Below, one piece after another: positions 8,817 through 15,982 of a stretch of 61,488 bases of DNA; positions within the stretch are counted from its first letter, which is position 1; every line of letters starts with the position of its first letter. The DNA comes from Clostridiales bacterium (GTDB taxonomy: Bacteria; Bacillota; Clostridia; Lachnospirales; Lachnospiraceae): positions 1-61,488 of the forward strand of contig JAHZHN010000013.1 of NCBI GenBank assembly GCA_019420275.1. The letters run 5' to 3'. The position numbers and the translations under genes are program-made. The notes below the pieces were generated by a model. The model was not told the origin of the DNA and made no database searches. It saw only the letters and a list, made by a program, of their open reading frames with translations.

Positions 8817-10007
8817 TTATTTTACCAATGCTACTGTATCTCTTGCGATCATCAGTTCTTCATTTGTTGGAATACAAAGAAGCGTAACTTTGGAATCATC
8901 AGATGAGATTACTGCTGCTTCTCCATGGACATTGTTCTTTTCCGGATCAATCTGTGCTCCAAGATATCCCAGATAACTGCAGATCTGTGCTCTTGTGACA
9001 TCATCATTTTCTCCGACTCCTGCTGTAAATGCAATAGCATCCACTCCGTTCATGGCTGCAGCATATGCTCCAATATATTTTACAACACGATAAACATATG
9101 CATCTAATGCAGCAGCGGCAGCTTTATTTCCTTCTTTTTTAGCAGCTTTGATATCTCTGAAATCAGAAGATACGCCGGATAATCCATAAACACCGGATTC
9201 TTTATTCAGAATATTCAGAACTTCTGAAGCTGTCTTATTTTCTTTGTTAGCAATAAACTCAATGATTGCAGGATCTAAATCTCCGGATCTTGTTCCCATG
9301 ATCAATCCCTCAAGCGGTGTCAGTCCCATGGAAGTATCAACAGACTTTCCGCCCTGAACTGCAGTCACGCTTGCACCATTTCCTAAATGGCAGACAATGA
9401 TTTTCAGATCTTCTATCTCTTTTCCTAACATCTTTGCAGCTTCTGTGGAAACAAACTGATGAGAAGTTCCATGGAATCCATAACGGCGAATTCCATCTTC
9501 ATCATAATATTTTCTAGGAATTCCATATAAATAAGCTTTTTCCGGCATTGTCTGATGAAATGCCGTATCAAAAACAGCAACCATTGGAAGATTCGGCATC
9601 AATTCCTGACATGCACGCACTCCAATCAATCCTGCCGGATTATGAAGCGGAGCAAATACACTGCACTCCTCTACTTCTTTAATGACTTCATCCGTAATAA
9701 TACAGGATTTTGTAAATTTCTCTCCGCCATGCACGATACGGTGTCCTACAGCACCGATCTCATCCAGACTTTCCACAACTCCATTTTCTTTGTCTGTCAG
9801 CTGCTCAAGCACAATGCCAATCGCTGTCTTATGATCCGGCATTGCAGGCTCAGACTTGATCTTTTCTTTTCCTGCCGGCTGATGAGTCAAAGCTCCGTCA
9901 ATCCCAATTCTTTCACATAATCCTTTTGCTAATACTTCTTCTGTTTCAGAATCGATCAGCTGATATTTTAATGATGAGCTTCCACAATTGATAACCAAAA
10001 CTTTCAT
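8817..10007 (-). CDS. ackA: Acetate kinase
   Basis: Converts acetyl-phosphate and ADP to acetate and ATP, the energy-yielding end of acetate fermentation. The 396 residues begin with VLVINCGSSSLKYQL and contain HNPAGL, GFHGTSHQFV and GTRSGDLDPA, all standard ASKHA/acetate kinase blocks. AAGGAG lies upstream of the ATG. It follows pta by 31 nt, so the acetyl-CoA to acetate pathway is one transcript. Confidence 0.97.
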   Translation of the reverse strand: MKVLVINCGSSSLKYQLIDSETEEVLAKGLCERIGIDGALTHQPAGKEKIKSEPAMPDHKTAIGIVLEQLTDKENGVVESLDEIGAVGHRIVHGGEKFTKSCIITDEVIKEVEECSVFAPLHNPAGLIGVRACQELMPNLPMVAVFDTAFHQTMPEKAYLYGIPRKYYDEDGIRRYGFHGTSHQFVSTEAAKMLGKEIEDLKIIVCHLGNGASVTAVQGGKSVDTSMGLTPLEGLIMGTRSGDLDPAIIEFIANKENKTASEVLNILNKESGVYGLSGVSSDFRDIKAAKKEGNKAAAAALDAYVYRVVKYIGAYAAAMNGVDAIAFTAGVGENDDVTRAQICSYLGYLGAQIDPEKNNVHGEAAVISSDDSKVTLLCIPTNEELMIARDTVALVK

Positions 10008-10038
10008 GAAATTTATTCTCCTTAATCCTTTTATCCTT

Positions 10039-11049
10039 TTATTTTTCTGCTTCTAACGCTGCTGCCTGTACACATGTAATCGCTACCGCTCCGACGATGT
10101 CAGAAGCGACACATCCTCTGGATAAGTCATTAACTGGCTTTGCAATTCCCTGTGTAATCGGTCCGTAAGCCTGAGCTCCGCCCAGTCTCTGTACCAGTTT
10201 GTAGCCGATATTTCCAGCATCAAGATCAGGGAACACTAATACATTCGCCTGTCCTGCCACCTGACTCTCTCTCGGCGCTTTGGATGCCGCTACTTCCGGT
10301 ACGATCGCAGCATCCAGCTGAAGTTCGCCGCAGATCAGATACTGAGGATATTTTTCTTTTGCAATAGCAGTTGCTTCCACAACCTTTGTAACATCATCAT
10401 GTTTTGCACTTCCGCATGTAGAATGAGAAAGCATTGCAACTTTCGGCGTTTCTCCAATCAGCTGTTCAAATGTCTTTGCGGAACTTGCAGCGATAGCTGC
10501 CAGCTGTTCCGGATTCGGATTCTGATTTAATCCACAGTCAGCAAACACAAAGCATCCGTTGGCACCTTTATCTCTAACTGGTGTATCCATCAGCATAAAC
10601 GCTGAAACAATTTCTGTATTTGGTGCTGTCTTTACGACCTGAAGAGCCGCTCTTAATACGTTGGCAGATGAATTGATCGCTCCCGCAACCATACCGTCAG
10701 CATCTCCTACGCGCACCATCGTTGCTCCAAAGAACAGTGGATTTGACAGCAAAATCTCTTTTGCATCTTCCGGAAGAAGTCCTTTGCTTTTTCTGGCCTC
10801 GCACAGAGACTCGATATATGTACTCAGTCTCTCACAATTGTTAGGATCCACAAAAGAAGCTGCGGAAATGTCCAGATCTCCGGCACGGTCTTTGATTTCT
10901 TCTTCTTTTCCGACCAGAATTACATCTGCGATTCCGTCTGCAAGCACTTCTGCCGCTGCTGTCAATGTTCTCATGTCTGTTGTTTCAGGCAGTACGACTG
11001 TTTTTTTGTTCGCTTTTGCCTTGTTCTTAATCTCATCAATAACACTCAT
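10039..11049 (-). CDS. pta: Phosphate acetyltransferase
   Basis: Converts acetyl-CoA and phosphate to acetyl-phosphate. The 336-residue protein is the short Pta form without the N-terminal regulatory domain of E. coli Pta. Recognisable blocks include MVAGAINSSANVLRAAL, DCGLNQNPNPEQLA, MLSHSTCGSA and LVFPDLDAGNIGYKL. Start chosen at 11049 (MSVIDEIKN) because GAAAGGAGC lies 8 nt upstream. It heads the pta-ackA operon, reads away from tmcAL, and has a probable promoter at 11099-11127. Confidence 0.96.
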   Translation of the reverse strand: MSVIDEIKNKAKANKKTVVLPETTDMRTLTAAAEVLADGIADVILVGKEEEIKDRAGDLDISAASFVDPNNCERLSTYIESLCEARKSKGLLPEDAKEILLSNPLFFGATMVRVGDADGMVAGAINSSANVLRAALQVVKTAPNTEIVSAFMLMDTPVRDKGANGCFVFADCGLNQNPNPEQLAAIAASSAKTFEQLIGETPKVAMLSHSTCGSAKHDDVTKVVEATAIAKEKYPQYLICGELQLDAAIVPEVAASKAPRESQVAGQANVLVFPDLDAGNIGYKLVQRLGGAQAYGPITQGIAKPVNDLSRGCVASDIVGAVAITCVQAAALEAEK

Positions 11050-11098
11050 TTGCGTTGCTCCTTTCAACTTTCTGCAAAGATGAATTTAATCCATTTAA

Positions 11099-11127
11099 AT
11101 TATACAACATCATTTGTTTGTATACAA
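11099..11127 (-). promoter_or_regulatory. Probable sigma-A promoter of pta-ackA
   Basis: TATAAT (11099-11104) lies 17 nt from TTGTAT (11122-11127), a weak -35. That -35 forms half of the perfect 10-bp palindrome TTGTATACAA (11118-11127), which may be a control site. The -10 is convincing; the -35 less so. Confidence 0.55.
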
Positions 11128-11273
11128 CTAAGGTATTTGTATTTTTCACCGTACACAAACCAGAACCAGGATATAAATTCTGGTTCTATCATGCCGTAAA
11201 ACTATATTTATTCTACATTTTTTTGTACCTCCTGACAAGATGCTTGCTATTTATTTTTTATTTTTTGTGCAGT

Positions 11274-11302
11274 TTTACTTTTGTTTTTATCTCGTTTATA
11301 AT
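11274..11302 (+). promoter_or_regulatory. Probable sigma-A promoter of tmcAL
   Basis: TTTACT (11274-11279), 17 nt, TATAAT (11297-11302), ending 30 nt before the tmcAL ATG. The -10 is perfect and the -35 matches 4 of 6. Confidence 0.55.
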
Positions 11303-11332
11303 GATTCTAATAAAAAACAGAAAGGAATTTAC

Positions 11333-12553
11333 ATGAAAACAGCTGCTATTATTTGCGAATACAACCCATTTCATAATGGACACGCATACCACATCCGCAA
11401 AACAAAAGAAAAGACCGGAGCCGATTATATCATCGCCCTGATGAGCGGAAACTATGTACAAAGAGGAACTCCCGCCATCATGGAAAAACAGCTTCGGACC
11501 AAAATGGCGCTTTTAAACGGGGCTGATCTGGTCATTGAACTTCCTTTATGGTTTGCCTGCAGTTCTGCCCCAAATTTTGCCTCTGGAAGTGTTGCCCTTC
11601 TAAATCATCTGGGTATTATCGATTTTCTCTCTTTTGGAAGCGAGTGCGGGAATATCCGCCTCTTAGAAGAAATCGCTGATTTCCTGACTCGGAAACATGA
11701 GGACCTGGAAGTTCTTGCCTCTGATTACGTAAGACTCGGGCATTCCTATCCAAAAGCCAGAGCCCTTGCCCTGCATCGTCTTGCTCCTGATTCCGACTGG
11801 ATCGGCGTTGCAGAAGAACCCAACAACCTCCTGGCACTGGAGTATCTGCGTGCTCTTCGCGAAAGCGGCAGCCCAATCCAGCCTTTTTGCGTCACACGGC
11901 AGACAAGCAGACATCACGAATCCACGCTTCCAAAAGACGGTTCTATTGCCTCCGCAAGCGCTATCCGGACCTGCATAGAAACAGGCAGAATGCTTTCCTC
12001 GATTGCGCCTGCAGTTCCCGAAACGGCCTTTCCTGTGATACAGGAACATTTTAAAAAGGATTTCCCAATCTCCTGCGATGACTTTTCTCTTCTTTTAAAA
12101 TACAGGATTCTGTCACAGCCAGATTTGACAGACTATTGGGATGTCTCCAACGATCTTCAGGCTTCTATCCGAAAGGCCGCTGACTTTTCCTGCAGCTTTA
12201 CTCAAATTATATCCCGCTGCAAAGGCAAAAACATTACGTGGAGCCGAATCAGCCGCAGCCTTATGCATATTATCTTAGGAATGACAAAAGAACACGCCAA
12301 ATTTCTGTCTCATGAAAACCATGGGCTTTATTATCAGATCCTGGGATTTAAAAAAAATGCATCCGGCGTCATTGCCGCCATGCAAAAACATGCCTCCATT
12401 CCTATGGTCCGCCACTGCCGTCCTTTAAAAGACACACTGTCTCCGGAACTTCTGCCGCTTCTTTCAATCGAGCAGAAAGCAAACCTTATATATCACACAA
12501 TTCTAGGTGAAAAATTTCATCAAAACTGGAAAGATCAGCAAATTATCGTCTAG
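11333..12553 (+). CDS. tmcAL: tRNA(Met) cytidine acetate ligase TmcAL (YlbM)
   Basis: Family of nucleotidyltransferase-like enzymes that activate acetate with ATP to make N4-acetylcytidine at the wobble base of elongator tRNA-Met. The N-terminal AAIICEYNPFHNGHAYH block is the diagnostic HxGH-type nucleotide site, followed by ALMSGNYVQRGTPAI. The start at 11333 (406 residues) is set by AGAAAGGAA just upstream; a longer frame from 11240 lacks a site and adds hydrophobic sequence. Its neighbours pta-ackA produce the acetate it uses, and ylbJ, coaD and rsmD complete a Bacillus-like ylb cluster. Function is by family, not shown here. Confidence 0.92.
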   Translation: MKTAAIICEYNPFHNGHAYHIRKTKEKTGADYIIALMSGNYVQRGTPAIMEKQLRTKMALLNGADLVIELPLWFACSSAPNFASGSVALLNHLGIIDFLSFGSECGNIRLLEEIADFLTRKHEDLEVLASDYVRLGHSYPKARALALHRLAPDSDWIGVAEEPNNLLALEYLRALRESGSPIQPFCVTRQTSRHHESTLPKDGSIASASAIRTCIETGRMLSSIAPAVPETAFPVIQEHFKKDFPISCDDFSLLLKYRILSQPDLTDYWDVSNDLQASIRKAADFSCSFTQIISRCKGKNITWSRISRSLMHIILGMTKEHAKFLSHENHGLYYQILGFKKNASGVIAAMQKHASIPMVRHCRPLKDTLSPELLPLLSIEQKANLIYHTILGEKFHQNWKDQQIIV

Positions 12554-12558
12554 TTTTT

Positions 12559-12603
12559 CCTCCCGGCACATAAACTAATACAAGAACTGCCGGGAGGTTT
12601 TTT
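12559..12603 (+). terminator. Hairpin that is both tmcAL terminator and ylbJ ribosome-site lock
   Basis: A perfect 10-bp stem (12559-12568 with 12588-12597) encloses a 19-nt loop and is followed by TTTTTT. It begins 5 nt after the tmcAL stop. The 3' arm contains GGGAGG, which is the ribosome binding site of ylbJ (ATG at 12604). A sigma-E-like -10, CATAAACT, is at 12569-12576 in the loop; no convincing -35 was found at the right distance. Confidence 0.75.
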
Positions 12604-13509
12604 ATGAAGAAATTACAATTTCAGCTGGTCCTTCTGTTCTTCGCCTGCTTACTGTTCTTTTTTCCAGGAATCTGCATAGAAGGAGCAAAAGACGGCCTGC
12701 TGCTCTGGTCCGGAACAATTGTACCTACCCTTCTTCCTTTTCTTGTACTTACCGGTCTTATGAATAAATTTCAGGCTCTCCACCTTGTATCATGGCTCTT
12801 TTATCCGATTTACCGGAAATATCCCGCCTTGAACCGGAATCTTGCCTACACTCTGATCCTGGGCCTTTTCTGCGGATATCCTCTTGGAGCCAAGATTATC
12901 AATGATCTCATTCTTTCCGGTTCTTTCACAAAAAAAGAAGGCCAGTGCCTTCTTGCTGTATGCAATCATGTAAGTCCTATGTTTACTATTGGATACACGC
13001 TGCATCTAATTTTAAACAGAAGCATCTCTGCCCCATTGTTTTTTCTTTGCCTTTATGCTCCAGGCGCAGTCTATTTCCTTTATCATGCAGTCTGCCTGCA
13101 TAAGAAAGGATTTTTTTGTGAACATCCCGAACGGCCAGTGCGTTTTGCACCAAAATCTCTGGATGAGATTCTGTTCGACAGTCTGCATTCCATCTTTACA
13201 ATCGGAATCTATATCATGATATTTTCCATCGGAGCCAGTCTGCTGTTATCGCTTCCTTCTTTTCCGGCAGTGGATCTGCTGATCGGAGGCCTGGAAATCA
13301 CAACAGGAATCACTCATTTCGGATCTCTGTCCCTTGCGCTTCCGCAAAAATCAGCTGCATTGTGTGCCATCAGCGCATTCGGAGGACTTTGCAGTGCCGC
13401 ACAGACAGCCGCAGTCTCCAGAGAAAGTCATTTGTCGATTCTCCGGTACATAAGGACAAAAGCCATCTTTTCCTGTCTGAGCGGATGTATGGCATTACTC
13501 CTCTTTTGA
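12604..13509 (+). CDS. ylbJ: Sporulation integral membrane protein YlbJ-like
   Basis: A 301-residue polytopic membrane protein with about eight hydrophobic segments and the nucleoside-recognition/gate-like motifs GTIVPTLLPFLVLTGL and GLFCGYPLGAKII. It matches the YlbJ family, needed for spore coat or cortex maturation in B. subtilis, where ylbJ is transcribed by mother-cell sigma-E. Context supports this: tmcAL (ylbM), coaD (ylbI) and rsmD (ylbH) are adjacent, as in Bacillus. The GGGAGG ribosome site lies inside a terminator-like hairpin. The end overlaps the convergent gene at 13495 by 15 nt. Confidence 0.82.
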   Translation: MKKLQFQLVLLFFACLLFFFPGICIEGAKDGLLLWSGTIVPTLLPFLVLTGLMNKFQALHLVSWLFYPIYRKYPALNRNLAYTLILGLFCGYPLGAKIINDLILSGSFTKKEGQCLLAVCNHVSPMFTIGYTLHLILNRSISAPLFFLCLYAPGAVYFLYHAVCLHKKGFFCEHPERPVRFAPKSLDEILFDSLHSIFTIGIYIMIFSIGASLLLSLPSFPAVDLLIGGLEITTGITHFGSLSLALPQKSAALCAISAFGGLCSAAQTAAVSRESHLSILRYIRTKAIFSCLSGCMALLLF

Positions 13510-14097
13510 TATGAAATCTTCTACCGTTCTCGCCTTTGGCTGAGAAGCTCCAGTCAGCTGCTCTTCAATTTCTCTGGCATTTGCAGATATAGAATTCAGG
13601 TCAGAATTCAGAGTATCCATCAGCTGCCCGAAAACGTTTTGCTGCGCTTCGATAACACTTGCAACATATCCCTGCACATCTTCCATGATCTCTTTCGTAT
13701 ACTGCAGAGCACCAATTCGAATCTGATCTGCTTCTTCATTGGCGCTGTGAATGACGGCCTGCGCATGGCCGCTGGCGCTTCCTTCGATCTCATCTGCTCT
13801 CATCTTCGCCATCTCTACTATCTCATTTTCATCAATCAGCGTCCCCGCTTCTGCGGCTGCCTGATTGATCATCTCCTGAGCCTGGGTTCTTGCTTCTTCC
13901 AAAATTGTTTCTTTGTTCCTTATGATCTTATGGCTTCGCTCAATTTCCCCCGGGATCTGTTTGCGCAGCTCCTCAATCACCGTTACAAGAACATCCTTGT
14001 CAATTACGATCTTTCCCGGATTGAATCTTGCCGGTTTTGCCTCATCAATCAAAACTTCTATATCATCAATCATTTCATGCAAATATTTTTCGCTCAT
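13495..14097 (-). CDS. Coiled-coil protein of unknown function (ATPase-subunit-H-like annotation)
   Basis: A 200-residue, highly charged, mostly helical protein with no membrane segment. The middle (about 70-130) is rich in A, E, Q and R with heptad-like spacing, as in DivIVA-like or V-type ATPase stalk-like proteins. Relatives occur in Clostridia directly after coaD and are often named ATPase, but I see no P-loop. Start set at 14097 because GATAGGAGG precedes it; an ATG at 14118 lies upstream of that site. It is last in an rsmD-coaD operon, 10 nt after coaD. A structural or cell-division role is possible but unproven. Confidence 0.72.
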   Translation of the reverse strand: MSEKYLHEMIDDIEVLIDEAKPARFNPGKIVIDKDVLVTVIEELRKQIPGEIERSHKIIRNKETILEEARTQAQEMINQAAAEAGTLIDENEIVEMAKMRADEIEGSASGHAQAVIHSANEEADQIRIGALQYTKEIMEDVQGYVASVIEAQQNVFGQLMDTLNSDLNSISANAREIEEQLTGASQPKARTVEDFISKEE

Positions 14098-14107
14098 CTT
14101 ATGCCTC

Positions 14108-14587
14108 CTATCGTGCAAATTTATCTCTCAGACACTTCTCTACAAAAGGAGTCACCATTGTTGATACATCTCCCCCATAGGATGCGATTTCTTTCACGAT
14201 TGTTGAACTCACATAGGAATATTCCATGCTGGTCGTAAAAAACATCGTATCCAGATTTTTATTCAGCTGACGGTTAGTCTGAGCTATCTGAAGTTCATAC
14301 TCAAAATCCGTGACCGCCCGCAGTCCCCTGACAGAGACATTGGCATTTTGCTGTCTTGCGAAATCCACCAGCAGCCCGGAAAAAGAAGTAACCTCTACAT
14401 TATCCAGATGTTTTGTTCCTTCCCGAATCATCTCTATCTTCTCATTCGTTGTAAACAGCGGCTTTTTCTCGCTATTTATCAACACTGCTACTATCAGCTT
14501 GTCAAATACCTTCGCTGATCGTTCAATAATATCTAAATGCCCATAAGTCACCGGATCAAAACTGCCCGGATATACGGCAATACTCAT
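14108..14587 (-). CDS. coaD: Phosphopantetheine adenylyltransferase
   Basis: Penultimate step of coenzyme A synthesis, adding AMP to 4'-phosphopantetheine. The 159 residues begin AVYPGSFDPVTYGHLDII, the TxGH nucleotidyltransferase signature, and end with EYSYVSSTIVKEIA. Length is typical. It follows rsmD by 12 nt; the rsmD-coaD pair is widely conserved. Confidence 0.97.
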   Translation of the reverse strand: MSIAVYPGSFDPVTYGHLDIIERSAKVFDKLIVAVLINSEKKPLFTTNEKIEMIREGTKHLDNVEVTSFSGLLVDFARQQNANVSVRGLRAVTDFEYELQIAQTNRQLNKNLDTMFFTTSMEYSYVSSTIVKEIASYGGDVSTMVTPFVEKCLRDKFAR

Positions 14588-14599
14588 TGTTTTATCCTC

Positions 14600-15154
14600 C
14601 TAAGATTTCTTCAAAAATGTATGCTTATTTGTCTTATATTCCTTCACCCGAATAATACGAAGGTTCTGAAACCATGAATCTGAAATCTCCGTATCCAATG
14701 AAGATTCTGCAATCACAGTTGTATCCTCTGTGCATACCGGCGACTGATCCAGCTGTTTTAATACTGCTTCTTCAAATCCCTTTTTATACGGCGGATCCAT
14801 AAATATGTAATCAAATTCTTTTCCCCGCTGTTCCAGACGACGGAGTGCTTCTGAAACCTCCATTTCCATGATCTGTGCCCGTTCTGCCAGATGGGTATGG
14901 GCAAGATTCTCCCGGATACACCGCATGGCCCGCCTGGACTTCTCAACAAAACAGGCTTCTCCTGCCCCTCGGCTCAAAGCTTCGATTCCGATTCCTCCGC
15001 TGCCGCTAAATAAATCCAGGAAAGAAGATCCAGCTACATCATACTGAATCATATTAAACAAGGTCTCTTTGATCCGATCCTGGGTAGGTCTGGTATCATT
15101 CCCCTCAATTGTCTTTAATTTTAGGCTTTTAGCGCTCCCTGCTATCACTCTCAT
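14600..15154 (-). CDS. rsmD: 16S rRNA (guanine966-N2)-methyltransferase
   Basis: SAM-dependent methyltransferase of 184 residues. It begins MRVIAGSAKSLKLKT and has DRIKETLFNM, the SAM site LDLFSGSGGIGIEAL and the catalytic motif FMDPPYKKG. I place the start at 15154, where AAGGATG lies about 9 nt upstream and the protein begins as in other RsmD; an ATG at 15166 would add MFYI. It is first in the rsmD-coaD operon, downstream of a TTGACA/TAAAAT promoter. Confidence 0.94.
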   Translation of the reverse strand: MRVIAGSAKSLKLKTIEGNDTRPTQDRIKETLFNMIQYDVAGSSFLDLFSGSGGIGIEALSRGAGEACFVEKSRRAMRCIRENLAHTHLAERAQIMEMEVSEALRRLEQRGKEFDYIFMDPPYKKGFEEAVLKQLDQSPVCTEDTTVIAESSLDTEISDSWFQNLRIIRVKEYKTNKHTFLKKS

Positions 15155-15187
15155 TATATAAAACATCCTTATCTTTTACTTCTCTTT

Positions 15188-15215
15188 ATTTTATTATATA
15201 TTAAAAATTTGTCAA
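15188..15215 (-). promoter_or_regulatory. Sigma-A promoter of rsmD-coaD
   Basis: TTGACA (15210-15215), 16-nt spacer, TAAAAT (15188-15193), about 34 nt before rsmD. The surrounding sequence is very A/T-rich, as is common for strong promoters. Confidence 0.65.
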
Positions 15216-15223
15216 CCAATATA

Positions 15224-15263
15224 GAGAAGAAGCAGCGAAACTTTATTTTCGCTGCTTCTTCTC
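15224..15263. repeat. 17-bp perfect inverted repeat downstream of the SASP gene
   Basis: Arms 15224-15240 and 15247-15263 pair perfectly around a 6-nt loop. It lies 88 nt past the SASP stop and just upstream of the rsmD promoter. There is no clear U-tract on either strand, so it may be a transcript-stabilising 3' end or a weak terminator. Confidence 0.6.
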
Positions 15264-15350
15264 ATGCTGACGAATTTAAAATCCGCCTTCTTTTGTTTTC
15301 CTTAAGCACAATTTATTTTAAAATCTGTGCTTTTATTATCTTTTGTTCTC

Positions 15351-15572
15351 TTATCGGGACATTTCCTCTTCCTGTCTGCGGATCATTTTACGAACCATTT
15401 CGCCTCCGACAGAACCAGCCTGAGCTGTTGTCAGATGTCCGTTGTATCCTTCTTTTAAGTCTACCCCGATTTCATTCGCGACTTCAAACTTAAATCTGTC
15501 TAATGCACCTCTAGCTTCAGGTACTTCGACTCTGTTTGTTCCTTTGCTTCTTGCTGAAGTTCGTTCTTCCAT
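15351..15572 (-). CDS. Alpha/beta-type small acid-soluble spore protein
   Basis: DNA-coating spore protein of 73 residues. It shows both family signatures: FKFEVANEIGVDL, which contains the spore protease (GPR) cleavage site, and GYNGHLTTAQAGSVGGEMVRKMI, the DNA-binding block. Start at 15572 is fixed by GGAGG 9 nt upstream. A sigma-G-like promoter (CATACTA at 15616-15622) lies 44 nt upstream, in keeping with forespore expression. It is the clearest proof that the organism makes spores. Confidence 0.94.
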   Translation of the reverse strand: MEERTSARSKGTNRVEVPEARGALDRFKFEVANEIGVDLKEGYNGHLTTAQAGSVGGEMVRKMIRRQEEEMSR

Positions 15573-15615
15573 GTTGAATGTCCTCCATTTCTTTTGTGGT
15601 TTGTTGTTACGATGA

Positions 15616-15642
15616 TAGTATGCTCCAACCATCAAAAGATAC
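15616..15642 (-). promoter_or_regulatory. Forespore (sigma-G-like) promoter of the SASP gene
   Basis: The -10 CATACTA (15616-15622) fits the sigma-G/sigma-F pattern. GTATC (15638-15642) is a partial -35 match with a 15-nt spacer. The promoter class is inferred from the match and from the gene it serves. Confidence 0.5.
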
Positions 15643-15694
15643 ACTAGGAGTTTTTACATGGACTGACATTTTTTTCAAATGAGCCCATTATGGT

Positions 15695-15970
15695 TTAATA
15701 AGCAACTCTAAACTTCTTTTCTCCTTCTTTCAAAGGTCTCTCACTGCGTTCTATATGATCAATCCGGATAAAATGATATGCATCATTCTGCGTCATGTTC
15801 ACAAATTTTTCAACTGCAGGCGCAGGTCCCTGAACCTCCGCTTCCACAGAACCGTCCGGCAGGTTTCTGACATACCCTGTCAGTCTGCATTTTTCTGCAT
15901 TCATACTGACAAAAAATCGAAAACCAACCCCCTGCACTCTCCCGGTAAACCTAAAATAATAACGAACCAT
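15695..15970 (-). CDS. acyP: Acylphosphatase
   Basis: Small enzyme hydrolysing acyl-phosphates. The 91 residues carry the diagnostic GRVQGVGFRFF loop with its catalytic arginine and GYVRNLPDGSVEAEVQG. The start at 15970 is preferred over the ATG at 15974-15976, because AAGGAGG sits 7 nt before 15970 but only 1 nt before the other. It lies 12 nt after recG and is probably co-transcribed with it. Confidence 0.94.
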   Translation of the reverse strand: MVRYYFRFTGRVQGVGFRFFVSMNAEKCRLTGYVRNLPDGSVEAEVQGPAPAVEKFVNMTQNDAYHFIRIDHIERSERPLKEGEKKFRVAY

Positions 15971-15982
15971 ACTCATTCCTCC

